From JAVZJR01 sp964435235 (GTDB lineage Archaea > Micrarchaeota > Micrarchaeia > Anstonellales > Bilamarchaeaceae), in contig CAYSXZ010000060.1 of NCBI GenBank assembly GCA_964435235.1, positions 1 through 5,484 on the forward strand: 5,484 nucleotides of DNA, written 5' to 3'. Shown here one piece after another: positions 1-4,674 of the stretch; positions within the stretch are counted from its first letter, which is position 1, and every line of letters starts with the position of its first letter. The notes under the pieces are model-generated. The model worked only from the letters and a program-made list of their open reading frames with translations, had not been told where the DNA came from and did no database searches. A program made the position numbers and the translations under genes.

Positions 1-168
1 TTTGAAGAGCTTTATCTTATACAGAGGTACACCGTCATATTTTCTAGGTAGCTGCCGTACCCACCTCTGCGATACCTTCTGAAGCCGGGCTATTTGGTAT
101 ACTGATAATTTCCCCTTTTTCATCTCTCTTATTATCCACCTTATTTTTCTCAAGTTTAGCTTTTTCAT
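1..168 (-). CDS. IS481-like transposase, N-terminal part (runs off left edge)
   Basis: An open frame of 56 codons starts with ATG at 168 and continues past base 1 with no stop. It opens MKKLNLRKIRWII and continues with KKGKLSVYQIARLQKVS and WVRQLPRKY. Residues about 21-44 read as a helix-turn-helix (LSVYQIARLQ - KVS - QRWVRQL), the DNA-binding head that precedes the integrase-type (rve) catalytic domain in IS481-like and related archaeal transposases. The catalytic part lies outside the window, so the family is inferred from the N-terminus alone. I chose ATG 168 because homologous proteins begin with this Met-Lys-Lys-Leu pattern; the frame is open further upstream and no clear Shine-Dalgarno is visible. 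It lies 46 bases downstream of, and in the same direction as, the decayed IS4-type transposase. Expected role: cutting and joining the ends of its own insertion sequence. Whether the gene is intact cannot be judged here. Confidence 0.7.
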   Translation of the reverse strand, partial: MKKLNLRKIRWIIREMKKGKLSVYQIARLQKVSQRWVRQLPRKYDGVPLYKIKLFK

Positions 169-214
169 GTATTCTTGAGAAATTCGAAGTTCTTCTTTTC
201 TTATCGAGAGGAAC

Positions 215-1502
215 TTATTTCGGGATAATACAGAAACCAGTTGATACTAAAAAATCCAATATATTAGTATAAAATTTACCATTCCGACGTAATGGCTTTT
301 GAAAAAAAGAGTACAAATAGGATAGTAGCGTCATGCAGCACTTCACCGTCGTATTTTTTCCCAACAAAATTGCGACCCAGAGCTTACGCTGGGGATGCTT
401 GCAACGTGGCGTAGGAGCAAAACCAAGAATAGCTCCAGCAATATCTTTCAGCATGCTTAGGGAAATTTTCCAGAGAGAGAAGGCCTGAGCAAAAAGATTC
501 ACCAGCACCCAGAAATTATGCAATAGTACTGTCAAAACAAAGAAAAAATAACGCACTAGTCCATTCGTAGAATTAGTATGAATGTTGAAAGCATCCTGAA
601 ACTTGTTGGCATTTTCAATAGCTCATCTTTGCCCGTAATACTCTGAAATAGCCTCTGGGTCCTTTTGGATTTCCTTGGCTTCTCTATTTGTTGCACATCC
701 ATAGATCTCTTTTTCTCCTTTAGAATTTTCTTCTTCCATCAGCAACACATTCACCGGGTAATTATCTATCTCATAGTTTTCTATTATTCGTGGGAATTTT
801 TTGCCCTCTGCTTTATACTCTGCAATCCGCCGCTGAATTTTTTCATCTTTTTTCTTCGGAAATATAAACTCGATTCCATAGACATCGCAGGCAAAGCAGA
901 TTTTTGAATTCTCAAATTCTCTGTCGAGCAAGACTCTTCGTATGCCATACCAAACTTTCGTATGGCAACTATTGCTTCCTCCACTAGCAAGGCATCGTTA
1001 TTATCCTCTTTGCTTACTGGATATGCAAACAGAACAAACCGAAATCCCTTTTTTTACAATGGCAGCAGTGAGGTATTTGAAGAAATAATTGGTGCTGTTT
1101 TTCCTTTCTCCACCTACGACATAATTGTTTTCTTTATCTCCATAGAAACAGTCTTCAGTGAAGTCAATGGCAATATCAAAAGTTGATTCGCCAAAGACAT
1201 TTTTCAAAAGCTTACAGATTTCAGCAGAAATCTCAGCTGCATTTTCAATATGGCATGTTTTGTAGGTTTGTTGTTGGCATGATGGTAGAAATCGTCGGCA
1301 GATGGTCTGCTTTCATCCTGAATGCTGACATACTCTATTGATGTCTTTTGAAGAGCAGCTGCTAAGGGAAGTTCCATGAGCTGCTCCCACTTATATTTTG
1401 CATTCTTACCGATATCAAAGAGCTTGTAGCTCTGGAGTTTCTTAATCCAAGGCGTTAGCTTTTAATCATTTTTCTGGTCTTTTTATGTGCATGGGATTGC
1501 AT
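215..1502 (-). pseudogene. IS4-type DDE transposase, frameshifted and with an in-frame stop
   Basis: Joining the frames restores a protein of about 429 residues. It starts at ATG 1502 (MQSHAHKKTRKMIK), where GAGGGG a few bases upstream could serve as ribosome-binding site. Catalytic residues of a DDE transposase are all visible: Asp in IAIDFTED (1163-1165), Asp in VLLDREF (923-925), and Glu in AIENANKF (614-616). The last sits in an IS4-type Y-x2-R-x3-E signature (YGQR-stop-AIE). The C-terminus is hydrophobic (RYFFFVLTVLLHNFW). Five lesions are visible: one base missing near 1460-1463, one missing near 1240-1256, one extra A in a run of seven (1049-1055), one missing near 938-942, and TGA at 623-625 where the family normally has Trp. 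The stop falls just before the catalytic Glu, so no active protein is expected. The exact IS family is not certain, and I could not fix the element's terminal inverted repeats. Confidence 0.9.
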
Positions 1503-1508
1503 TGTATT

Positions 1509-1549
1509 CCCCTCATAGCCTGGACTGGTCAAAAATATAGGCTATGGGG
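1509..1549 (-). promoter_or_regulatory. Hairpin enclosing the transposase ribosome-binding site
   Basis: On the minus strand GCCCCATAGCC (ends at 1540) can pair with GGCTATGAGGGG (1520-1509). The stem has 7 base pairs, one bulged A, then 3 more pairs, with a 19-base loop. The downstream arm contains GAGGGG, the only Shine-Dalgarno-like sequence before ATG 1502. A transcript reading in from outside would contain both arms and fold over this site. A transcript from the internal TATA-like box would lack the upstream arm. This layout is known from several bacterial insertion sequences (for example IS10) as protection against outside transcription. Here it is an inference from sequence. Confidence 0.55.
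1531..1539 (-). promoter_or_regulatory. TATA-like box of the IS4-type transposase
   Basis: The minus strand reads TATATTTTT here. A transcript starting about 25 bases downstream would begin near 1510, only about 8 bases before the ATG at 1502. It would therefore carry little or none of the upstream arm of the hairpin at 1509-1549. Position and sequence fit an archaeal core promoter, but the region is AT-rich and this is a prediction. Confidence 0.4.
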
Positions 1550-1555
1550 CTTTTT

Positions 1556-1696
1556 CTAAGAAAAAACTAGAAAATTTATCGGATACTAGCGTTCGAGCGC
1601 TTTTGTTATAAAAGATGTTCGGACTCACTGTACAATGTTTATCGGTCAATCCAGCTTGAAGAAATTTTTTGTTGCTTCATTTTTAGCCTAAGCTAG
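1556..1696. other. Gene-free spacer between transposase and flippase remnant
   Basis: No coding stretch is supported here. It contains an imperfect 14-base palindrome around GCGTTCGAGCGC (1588-1601) and a TATA-like TTATAAAAG at 1606-1614. No intact gene follows at a suitable distance on either strand. The right end of the IS4-type element probably lies in this stretch, but I could not place it. Confidence 0.4.
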
Positions 1697-2012
1697 ATGG
1701 AGGTTTCTACAAAGCCGAAAATGTTCGCTTTTTCATTCCCAACTGAAGCCTACAAACCTCTCCTTGCAGGCCTGACTGCCCTTATAGTGCTGTTCCTCTC
1801 TAAGGAGTACATACTTGTCCTGGTCGATGCCGACGTAGCAAACATCCAAATCGGCGCCTCTTCCGGCCAGCTTCTTGACGATCGCCCAAAAGCTTGCAAA
1901 ACTCGTTGTTTTCGGCATACTGTTCCTGCTTTCTGCTGCGAGGATTCCCGAGCGGTACGTATCGCTTGCACGGAAGTTTCTTGAGGCGAGATGGCTGAAC
2001 CTCAGCCTGTGA
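1697..2012 (+). pseudogene. Polysaccharide flippase, C-terminal remnant (5'-truncated, frameshifted)
   Basis: Two plus-strand frames join to give a flippase C-terminus. From 1697 the first frame reads FAFSFPTEAYKPLLAG followed by a hydrophobic segment (LTALIVLFLSKEYI). After a +1 frame change between about 1845 and 1875 the next frame reads AQKLAKLVVFGILFLLSA, then ARIPERYVSLARKFL, and ends at TGA 2010-2012. It matches the flippase at 4675-5484 in three places: FGFDFPKEVIKP, VKLIIFGLLFFI and AKIPEKY. Between the last two, this copy is about 27 residues shorter, so half a membrane helix and a loop appear to be lost. The ATG at 1697 is not a real start; everything N-terminal is missing. Its 3' end overlaps the stop of the convergent ATPase gene by 11 bases. 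It is most likely a dead relict of a Wzx/MATE-type lipid-linked sugar exporter. Confidence 0.75.
1973..2012 (+). repeat. Flippase-tail repeat, copy A
   Basis: These 40 bases match 3133-3169 in 33 of 37 aligned positions, with one 3-base gap. Both copies encode a KFLE-x-RWL-x-LS ending followed by TGA, in the same orientation. Together they flank the ATPase gene and its regulatory palindromes. The matches respect the reading frame, so descent from related flippase genes is the simplest reading; an integration-type duplication is the alternative. Confidence 0.75.
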
Positions 2013-3042
2013 TCTCTTCAAGAAGCGCCTTTTTCAGAAGAGGATCTGGCAGTTCGTAAATGCCTTCCTTCTCAACGATAAATCCATAATCCAAAAGCGA
2101 GTGCAAATAGTTCGTAAACTGCGAATCTGAGATTTCTTCCCTGAGCTCTATCTGCACCGCCCTCTTGAGCTCGCTCCATCTCATGCTTTTATGCGCAAGA
2201 ATGCGGACAAGTGCAAGATACCTTCCTTTTGCCTGCGCGCGCCCGTCCAGAAAAGAACGCAGTTCGGAATATGCGAGGAGTGCACCCTGTTTTGCCGCGC
2301 GCTGGAGTGCCGTGGATGGTTTGGTGGACAACGCTAGATTGCCGAACATTGTAAGCCAGCCTATGATTCCGTCTAGTTCTCCGATTGCGGCATCCAGTTC
2401 CTCTTCGGAAATACGCTTGCCTGCTTCCCTGAAACCGCTTATGAGAAACGCCCTTGATTTTTCCCGGGCAAGGGGGTGTGTTTTTATTTCCTTATACATC
2501 CTCCCGAAAAGAGGTGCCTTTGGATCGTCCTTGCCCAGAAAGGAATCCAAAACTCCCACTTCCGATCCAGTGAGGATAATTTTGCAATCTGTATTGTCGA
2601 ATACTGCGGCAAGAAATGCGTCAACGCCGGTTCCCCTCAGCATCTGGGCTTCGTCGATTGCAAGTATGGGTTTTGTTTCCCTAAGAAGTTCCCATAGGCT
2701 TTCTTCACGTTTTACGGAAATGCGGACGCCGGCTTCCACGCTCTCTATCCGGTCAAGAAGCGCGGCCGGGAGACCCTTTACTGATTTCAGTTTTTCGAAA
2801 AGTTTTGATTCAAACGAGCGCCTGCTCAGGGTGGCCAGCTCCCTTGCATCTATCAGAATGTATTTTGAAGCGCTTTTGTTCAGCGTAACGCGGAGAAGGC
2901 TGCTTTTGCCGGTGCGCCGCAAACCACGCAGAATGATCAGCCTTGTCTGCGGGTCTTTTAGATAGCTGCCAAGCAGCCTCAGCTCTTCCTGATAATTGAA
3001 GAAATCGCTTGGTTTTTCCTTAGGTTTGAGGTCGAATAACAT
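2002..3042 (-). CDS. Archaeal AAA+ ATPase (ATPase_2 family) with C-terminal winged helix
   Basis: This intact 346-residue protein has the layout of the archaeal P-loop ATPase family (Pfam ATPase_2 type). The N-terminus FDLKPKEKPSDFFNYQEEL is a typical lead-in. Walker A is GLRRTGKS (residues 40-47) with Lys46. Walker B is ILAIDEAQ (126-133) with Asp130-Glu131. A sensor-1-like strand KIILTGSE lies at 154-161, and PLFGRM at about 177-182 is also characteristic. Residues about 275-340 (RILAHKSMRWSELKRAV to YELPDPLLKKAL) look like a winged-helix DNA- or protein-binding domain. There is no signal peptide or membrane segment, so it is cytoplasmic. The cellular role of the family is poorly known; members are numerous and often sit in mobile or variable regions. 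ATG 3042 has no Shine-Dalgarno, but a TATA box lies 30 bases upstream, fitting a leaderless transcript. It is visibly richer in G+C than the transposases and AbiE genes, perhaps a sign of separate origin. Confidence 0.9.
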   Translation of the reverse strand: MLFDLKPKEKPSDFFNYQEELRLLGSYLKDPQTRLIILRGLRRTGKSSLLRVTLNKSASKYILIDARELATLSRRSFESKLFEKLKSVKGLPAALLDRIESVEAGVRISVKREESLWELLRETKPILAIDEAQMLRGTGVDAFLAAVFDNTDCKIILTGSEVGVLDSFLGKDDPKAPLFGRMYKEIKTHPLAREKSRAFLISGFREAGKRISEEELDAAIGELDGIIGWLTMFGNLALSTKPSTALQRAAKQGALLAYSELRSFLDGRAQAKGRYLALVRILAHKSMRWSELKRAVQIELREEISDSQFTNYLHSLLDYGFIVEKEGIYELPDPLLKKALLEEITG

Positions 3043-3064
3043 GTGTTGCTATTGGATGCTTGGC

Positions 3065-3072
3065 TTTTTAAA
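3065..3072 (-). promoter_or_regulatory. TATA box of the ATPase gene
   Basis: The minus strand reads TTTAAAAA. Its centre is about 26 bases upstream of ATG 3042, so the expected transcription start falls at or next to the start codon. With no Shine-Dalgarno in between, this predicts a leaderless mRNA. Confidence 0.65.
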
Positions 3073-3074
3073 GG

Positions 3075-3115
3075 TTACTAAGGCCCCCCCTTAGTTACTA
3101 AGGCTCCCCCTTAGT
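3075..3115. repeat. Two tandem palindromic 20-base units, probable operator
   Basis: Unit 1 (3075-3094) and unit 2 (3095-3114) are identical in 19 of 20 positions. Each contains a perfect 7-base inverted repeat, ACTAAGG - 5 bases - CCTTAGT (arms 3077-3083/3089-3095 and 3097-3103/3109-3115). The units repeat at exactly 20 bases, about two helical turns, so two dimers would bind on the same face of the DNA. They sit immediately upstream of the ATPase TATA box, where archaeal regulators block or recruit transcription factors. The regulator is unknown; the ATPase's own winged-helix domain is one candidate. Confidence 0.7.
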
Positions 3116-3116
3116 C

Positions 3117-3169
3117 AAAAACTGCAGATAATGAAGTTTCTTGAAGTGAGATGGCTGAAACTGAGCTGA
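3117..3169 (+). pseudogene. Second flippase C-terminal tail remnant
   Basis: The plus strand encodes QKLQIMKFLEVRWLKLS and then TGA at 3167-3169. This corresponds to the last dozen or so residues of the flippase remnant that ends at 2012 (RKFLEARWLNLSL). Similarity is also clear at nucleotide level (3133-3169 against 1973-2012). Nothing recognisable of the flippase survives upstream of 3117, where the palindromic units of the ATPase promoter begin. The ATG at 3131 is only an internal codon. The tail faces the C-terminal end of a DUF4143 ATPase remnant 7 bases away, mirroring the flippase/ATPase junction at 2002-2012. It is too short to identify in isolation; the call rests on the match to the longer copy. 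Confidence 0.6.
3133..3169 (+). repeat. Flippase-tail repeat, copy B
   Basis: Partner of the repeat at 1973-2012, same orientation, 1.16 kb apart. The shared core is GAAGTTTCTTGA and, three bases on, GAGATGGCTGAA. It lacks one codon before the stop compared with copy A. Confidence 0.75.
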
Positions 3170-3176
3170 TCATCCT

Positions 3177-3333
3177 TCAATACAAAAAACCGAAGGCGTA
3201 CAGCGGAATTTCCTTTTCCTGAAAAAGCAGGAATTCTTTGACCAGATATGCGTTGCTCCTTTCTTTCAGCTGCGCCCAGCCCTTCGACTCCCCCGACTTC
3301 GAAAATACAATCTCCAATGAGAAAATCAGGCAT
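3177..3333 (-). pseudogene. DUF4143-type AAA ATPase, C-terminal remnant (frameshifted)
   Basis: The minus strand begins PDFLIGDCIFEVGG, the conserved C-terminal strand region of DUF4143 ATPases (AAA_14 plus DUF4143). It then shifts frame in a G5 run (3290-3294) that appears to have lost one G. The second frame reads ESKGWAQLKERSNAYLV, then KEFLLFQEKEIPLYAFGFLY, and stops at TGA 3177-3179. EVGG followed by SKGWAQL and ending in GFLY is characteristic of this family. The AAA domain and most of DUF4143 are absent: an in-frame TAG lies immediately upstream of 3333, about 20 bases before the AbiE operator. It belongs to a different ATPase family from the intact gene at 2002-3042. Probably inactive debris, truncated when the AbiE operon or its neighbourhood was rearranged. 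Confidence 0.75.
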
Positions 3334-3354
3334 CTAGCAGGTCTGTTATTAGAA

Positions 3355-3390
3355 TTAACTTAACATATATTTTTTTATATGTTTGGTTTA
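3355..3390. promoter_or_regulatory. Inverted-repeat operator of the AbiE operon
   Basis: The left arm TTAACTTAACATATA (3355-3369) and the right arm TATATGTTTGGTTTA (3376-3390) are complementary at 12 of 15 positions, with T6 between them. The repeat covers the TATA box of the operon. AbiEi antitoxins are known to repress their own operon by binding inverted repeats in the promoter, so this is the likely binding site. Part of the symmetry comes from AT-rich sequence. Confidence 0.5.
3373..3380 (+). promoter_or_regulatory. TATA box of the AbiE operon
   Basis: TTTTATAT is centred about 27 bases upstream of ATG 3404, placing transcription initiation at or next to the start codon. There is no Shine-Dalgarno before the ATG, so a leaderless transcript is expected. 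Confidence 0.55.
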
Positions 3391-3403
3391 TTAAATATAA
3401 AGC

Positions 3404-4045
3404 ATGAAAATACCGCTTTCTAAAAGACTGAAGAAGAGAGCGCATGCAGAAGTCGCCATGCTGCAGGATGAAGTGGTGGAGATCTTCTATGCATTATGCG
3501 AGGAGGATGAGCCTGTCCTTCATGATGGAACAGCCATATGGAGATGCTACAATGGGAGTAGGTTCTCTGAAGATCTGGATTTTTATGCAGAAGTAGGCAA
3601 TGATTTCGAAAAGAAATTCGATGAAGAACTGAAAAACAGGGGGCTAGACCTGCGCAAGTACAAAAAGACGGCCAATACTATATTTTCCAAAATCTCGAAC
3701 GGCGCGGTGGAAGTACGACTTGAAGTATCTCTAAGGAAGCCGACAGAAAAGTTTCTTAGGAAATATGAAAAAGCAGATGGAACATATATGGATGTTTATA
3801 CCCTCTCGCCTGAAAGCCTTATAACTGAAAAAATGGAGTCGTACAAAAACAGGGGGCTTATCAAAGATATATATGACATCTATCATCTCAGCAGTTATGT
3901 AGAAAAAGAAGTTTCTGGCATTTCAGAATTCCTTTCAAAGATAGAGCCTCCGATTGATGAGGAAAACCTAAAGGTTCTCATCTATTCGGGTGTTGCGCCT
4001 TCTTTCAAGGACATTGTGAAGGCGCTTAAAAGGCGATTCGAATGA
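3404..4045 (+). CDS. AbiEii/AbiGii-type nucleotidyltransferase toxin
   Basis: This 213-residue protein is an AbiEii-family nucleotidyltransferase, the toxin of type IV AbiE toxin-antitoxin and phage-abortive systems. Family members transfer nucleotides to cellular targets such as tRNA and stop growth. The core motif is HDGTAIWRCYNGSRFSEDLDFY (residues 40-61, split here: HDGTA 40-44, SEDLDF 55-60), with the metal-binding acids Asp57 and Asp59. A third acidic strand, VEVRLEV (102-108), offers Glu107. The downstream helical motif EKMESYKNRG and KDIYDIY (142-160) matches the conserved K and D-x2-D region of the family. Most relatives have Gly-Gly or Gly-Ser where this protein has Asp41-Gly42. It is cytoplasmic, and the length is usual for the shorter archaeal members. 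It is first in the operon and overlaps the antitoxin gene by 4 bases (ATGA). A type IV toxin is the best reading; enzymatic activity is not shown. Confidence 0.88.
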   Translation: MKIPLSKRLKKRAHAEVAMLQDEVVEIFYALCEEDEPVLHDGTAIWRCYNGSRFSEDLDFYAEVGNDFEKKFDEELKNRGLDLRKYKKTANTIFSKISNGAVEVRLEVSLRKPTEKFLRKYEKADGTYMDVYTLSPESLITEKMESYKNRGLIKDIYDIYHLSSYVEKEVSGISEFLSKIEPPIDEENLKVLIYSGVAPSFKDIVKALKRRFE

Positions 4046-4617
4046 AATACGTGAAGAAGTTTGTTGAACATTTTTCCGATACGCCAGCATTCACTGCAAG
4101 AGACGCGAGGATGTTTCTCCTTCAGCAAGGGGCAAGTAAAGAATATGCCTATCTGTTCATCACAAATCTTCTTCGCAGCGGAAAGCTAAGGAAAATAAGG
4201 AAGGGTATTTATACGTTCGGCGATGACCCTATTCTTGCTGGATTTGCCTTTTACCCATCCTATCATGGTCTGCAGAATGCCCTTTCAATATTGAATCTAT
4301 GGGAACAAGAGACTAATACAGTTATAATAACACCTTTGAAAGTCAGGAGCGGTATAAGAGAAATGCTTGGAGGGAAAGTGTTGATAAGGAGAATAGATAG
4401 AAAGATGTTTTTCGGCTATGACAGTGTTAAATATTTTGACTACTGGATATCGGTCTCAGATGTTGAAAAAACATTGATAGATTTCATTTACTTCAAGGAA
4501 CCTCTAAGCAGGGATGTTTTGGAAGAAATGAAAAAAAGGATAAATAGAAAGAAACTCGGCGAATACTTAGAAAGATGTCCTGAAAGAGTAAGGAAAAAGA
4601 TAAAAGCACTTTTATAG
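4042..4617 (+). CDS. AbiEi-type antitoxin / transcriptional regulator
   Basis: This 191-residue protein is the partner antitoxin of the nucleotidyltransferase just upstream. Residues about 14-60 form a winged helix-turn-helix: TARDARMFLLQQG, then YLFITNLLRSGKLRKIRKG with the wing GIYTF. Two further hallmarks of AbiEi follow: YPSYHGLQNAL (71-81), and SDVEKTLIDFIYF (139-151), matching the A/S-x-x-EK-x-L-x-D pattern in the antitoxin's C-terminal domain. The C-terminus is strongly basic (KKRINRKK, RVRKKIKAL). The ATG lies inside the toxin's stop (ATGA), so translation is probably coupled; AAGG nine bases upstream is a weak ribosome-binding candidate. Known AbiEi proteins neutralise the toxin and repress the operon. 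The usual bacterial order is antitoxin first; here it is second. Confidence 0.87.
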   Translation: MKYVKKFVEHFSDTPAFTARDARMFLLQQGASKEYAYLFITNLLRSGKLRKIRKGIYTFGDDPILAGFAFYPSYHGLQNALSILNLWEQETNTVIITPLKVRSGIREMLGGKVLIRRIDRKMFFGYDSVKYFDYWISVSDVEKTLIDFIYFKEPLSRDVLEEMKKRINRKKLGEYLERCPERVRKKIKALL

Positions 4618-4657
4618 TATGCTGTATTTTGAATCATTGCTATTGCGCTACAACACA

Positions 4658-4662
4658 TTTTT
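4658..4662 (+). terminator. Possible T-tract terminator after the AbiE operon
   Basis: A TTTTT run lies 41 bases after the antitoxin stop, within the 57-base gap before the convergent flippase gene. Archaeal RNA polymerase can terminate at short T-tracts without a hairpin; five T is a weak example. Confidence 0.25.
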
Positions 4663-4674
4663 GTCGAATTCTTT

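Larger units (their letters stand above)
1509..1555 (+). terminator. Possible terminator on the plus strand (hairpin plus T5)
   Basis: Read on the plus strand, the same inverted repeat (CCCCTCATAGCC ... GGCTATGGGG) is followed by C and TTTTT at 1551-1555. That resembles an intrinsic terminator, and T-tracts alone can terminate archaeal transcription. No plus-strand gene is seen upstream, so it may simply be a by-product of the transposase hairpin. Confidence 0.3.

Noticed and set aside
623..625. In-frame TGA in the transposase as a recoded tryptophan
   Set aside because: The ATPase and the AbiEii gene both end normally at TGA, and the transposase has four further frame lesions. Ordinary decay explains it.
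1049..1055. A7-G run as a programmed frameshift site in the transposase
   Set aside because: The needed shift is +1 rather than the usual -1 at such runs, and three other unprogrammed-looking shifts occur in the same gene.
665..1186. Plus-strand open frames opposite the IS4-type transposase
   Set aside because: Low-complexity shadow frames; the minus strand carries the catalytic motifs.
180..1577. Terminal inverted repeats of the IS4-type element (180-203 against 1556-1577)
   Set aside because: The match is mostly T/A-rich (AAATT, TTTTCTTA) and needs gaps; too weak to call element ends.
1588..1601. Imperfect palindrome AGCGTTCGAGCGCT as an operator or recombination site
   Set aside because: Single short copy with a mismatch, no gene in position to be controlled and no partner site.
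1733..1971. Minus-strand open frames of 61-73 codons opposite the flippase remnant
   Set aside because: No family resemblance; the plus strand gives flippase similarity across the same bases in two joined frames.
2165..2965. Long plus-strand open frame of 266 codons
   Set aside because: It lies wholly antisense to the clear ATPase gene, has no recognisable domain and is Ser/Arg-rich as expected of a shadow frame.
3075..3115. CRISPR array
   Set aside because: Only two units, directly abutting with no spacer, each internally palindromic and placed in a promoter.
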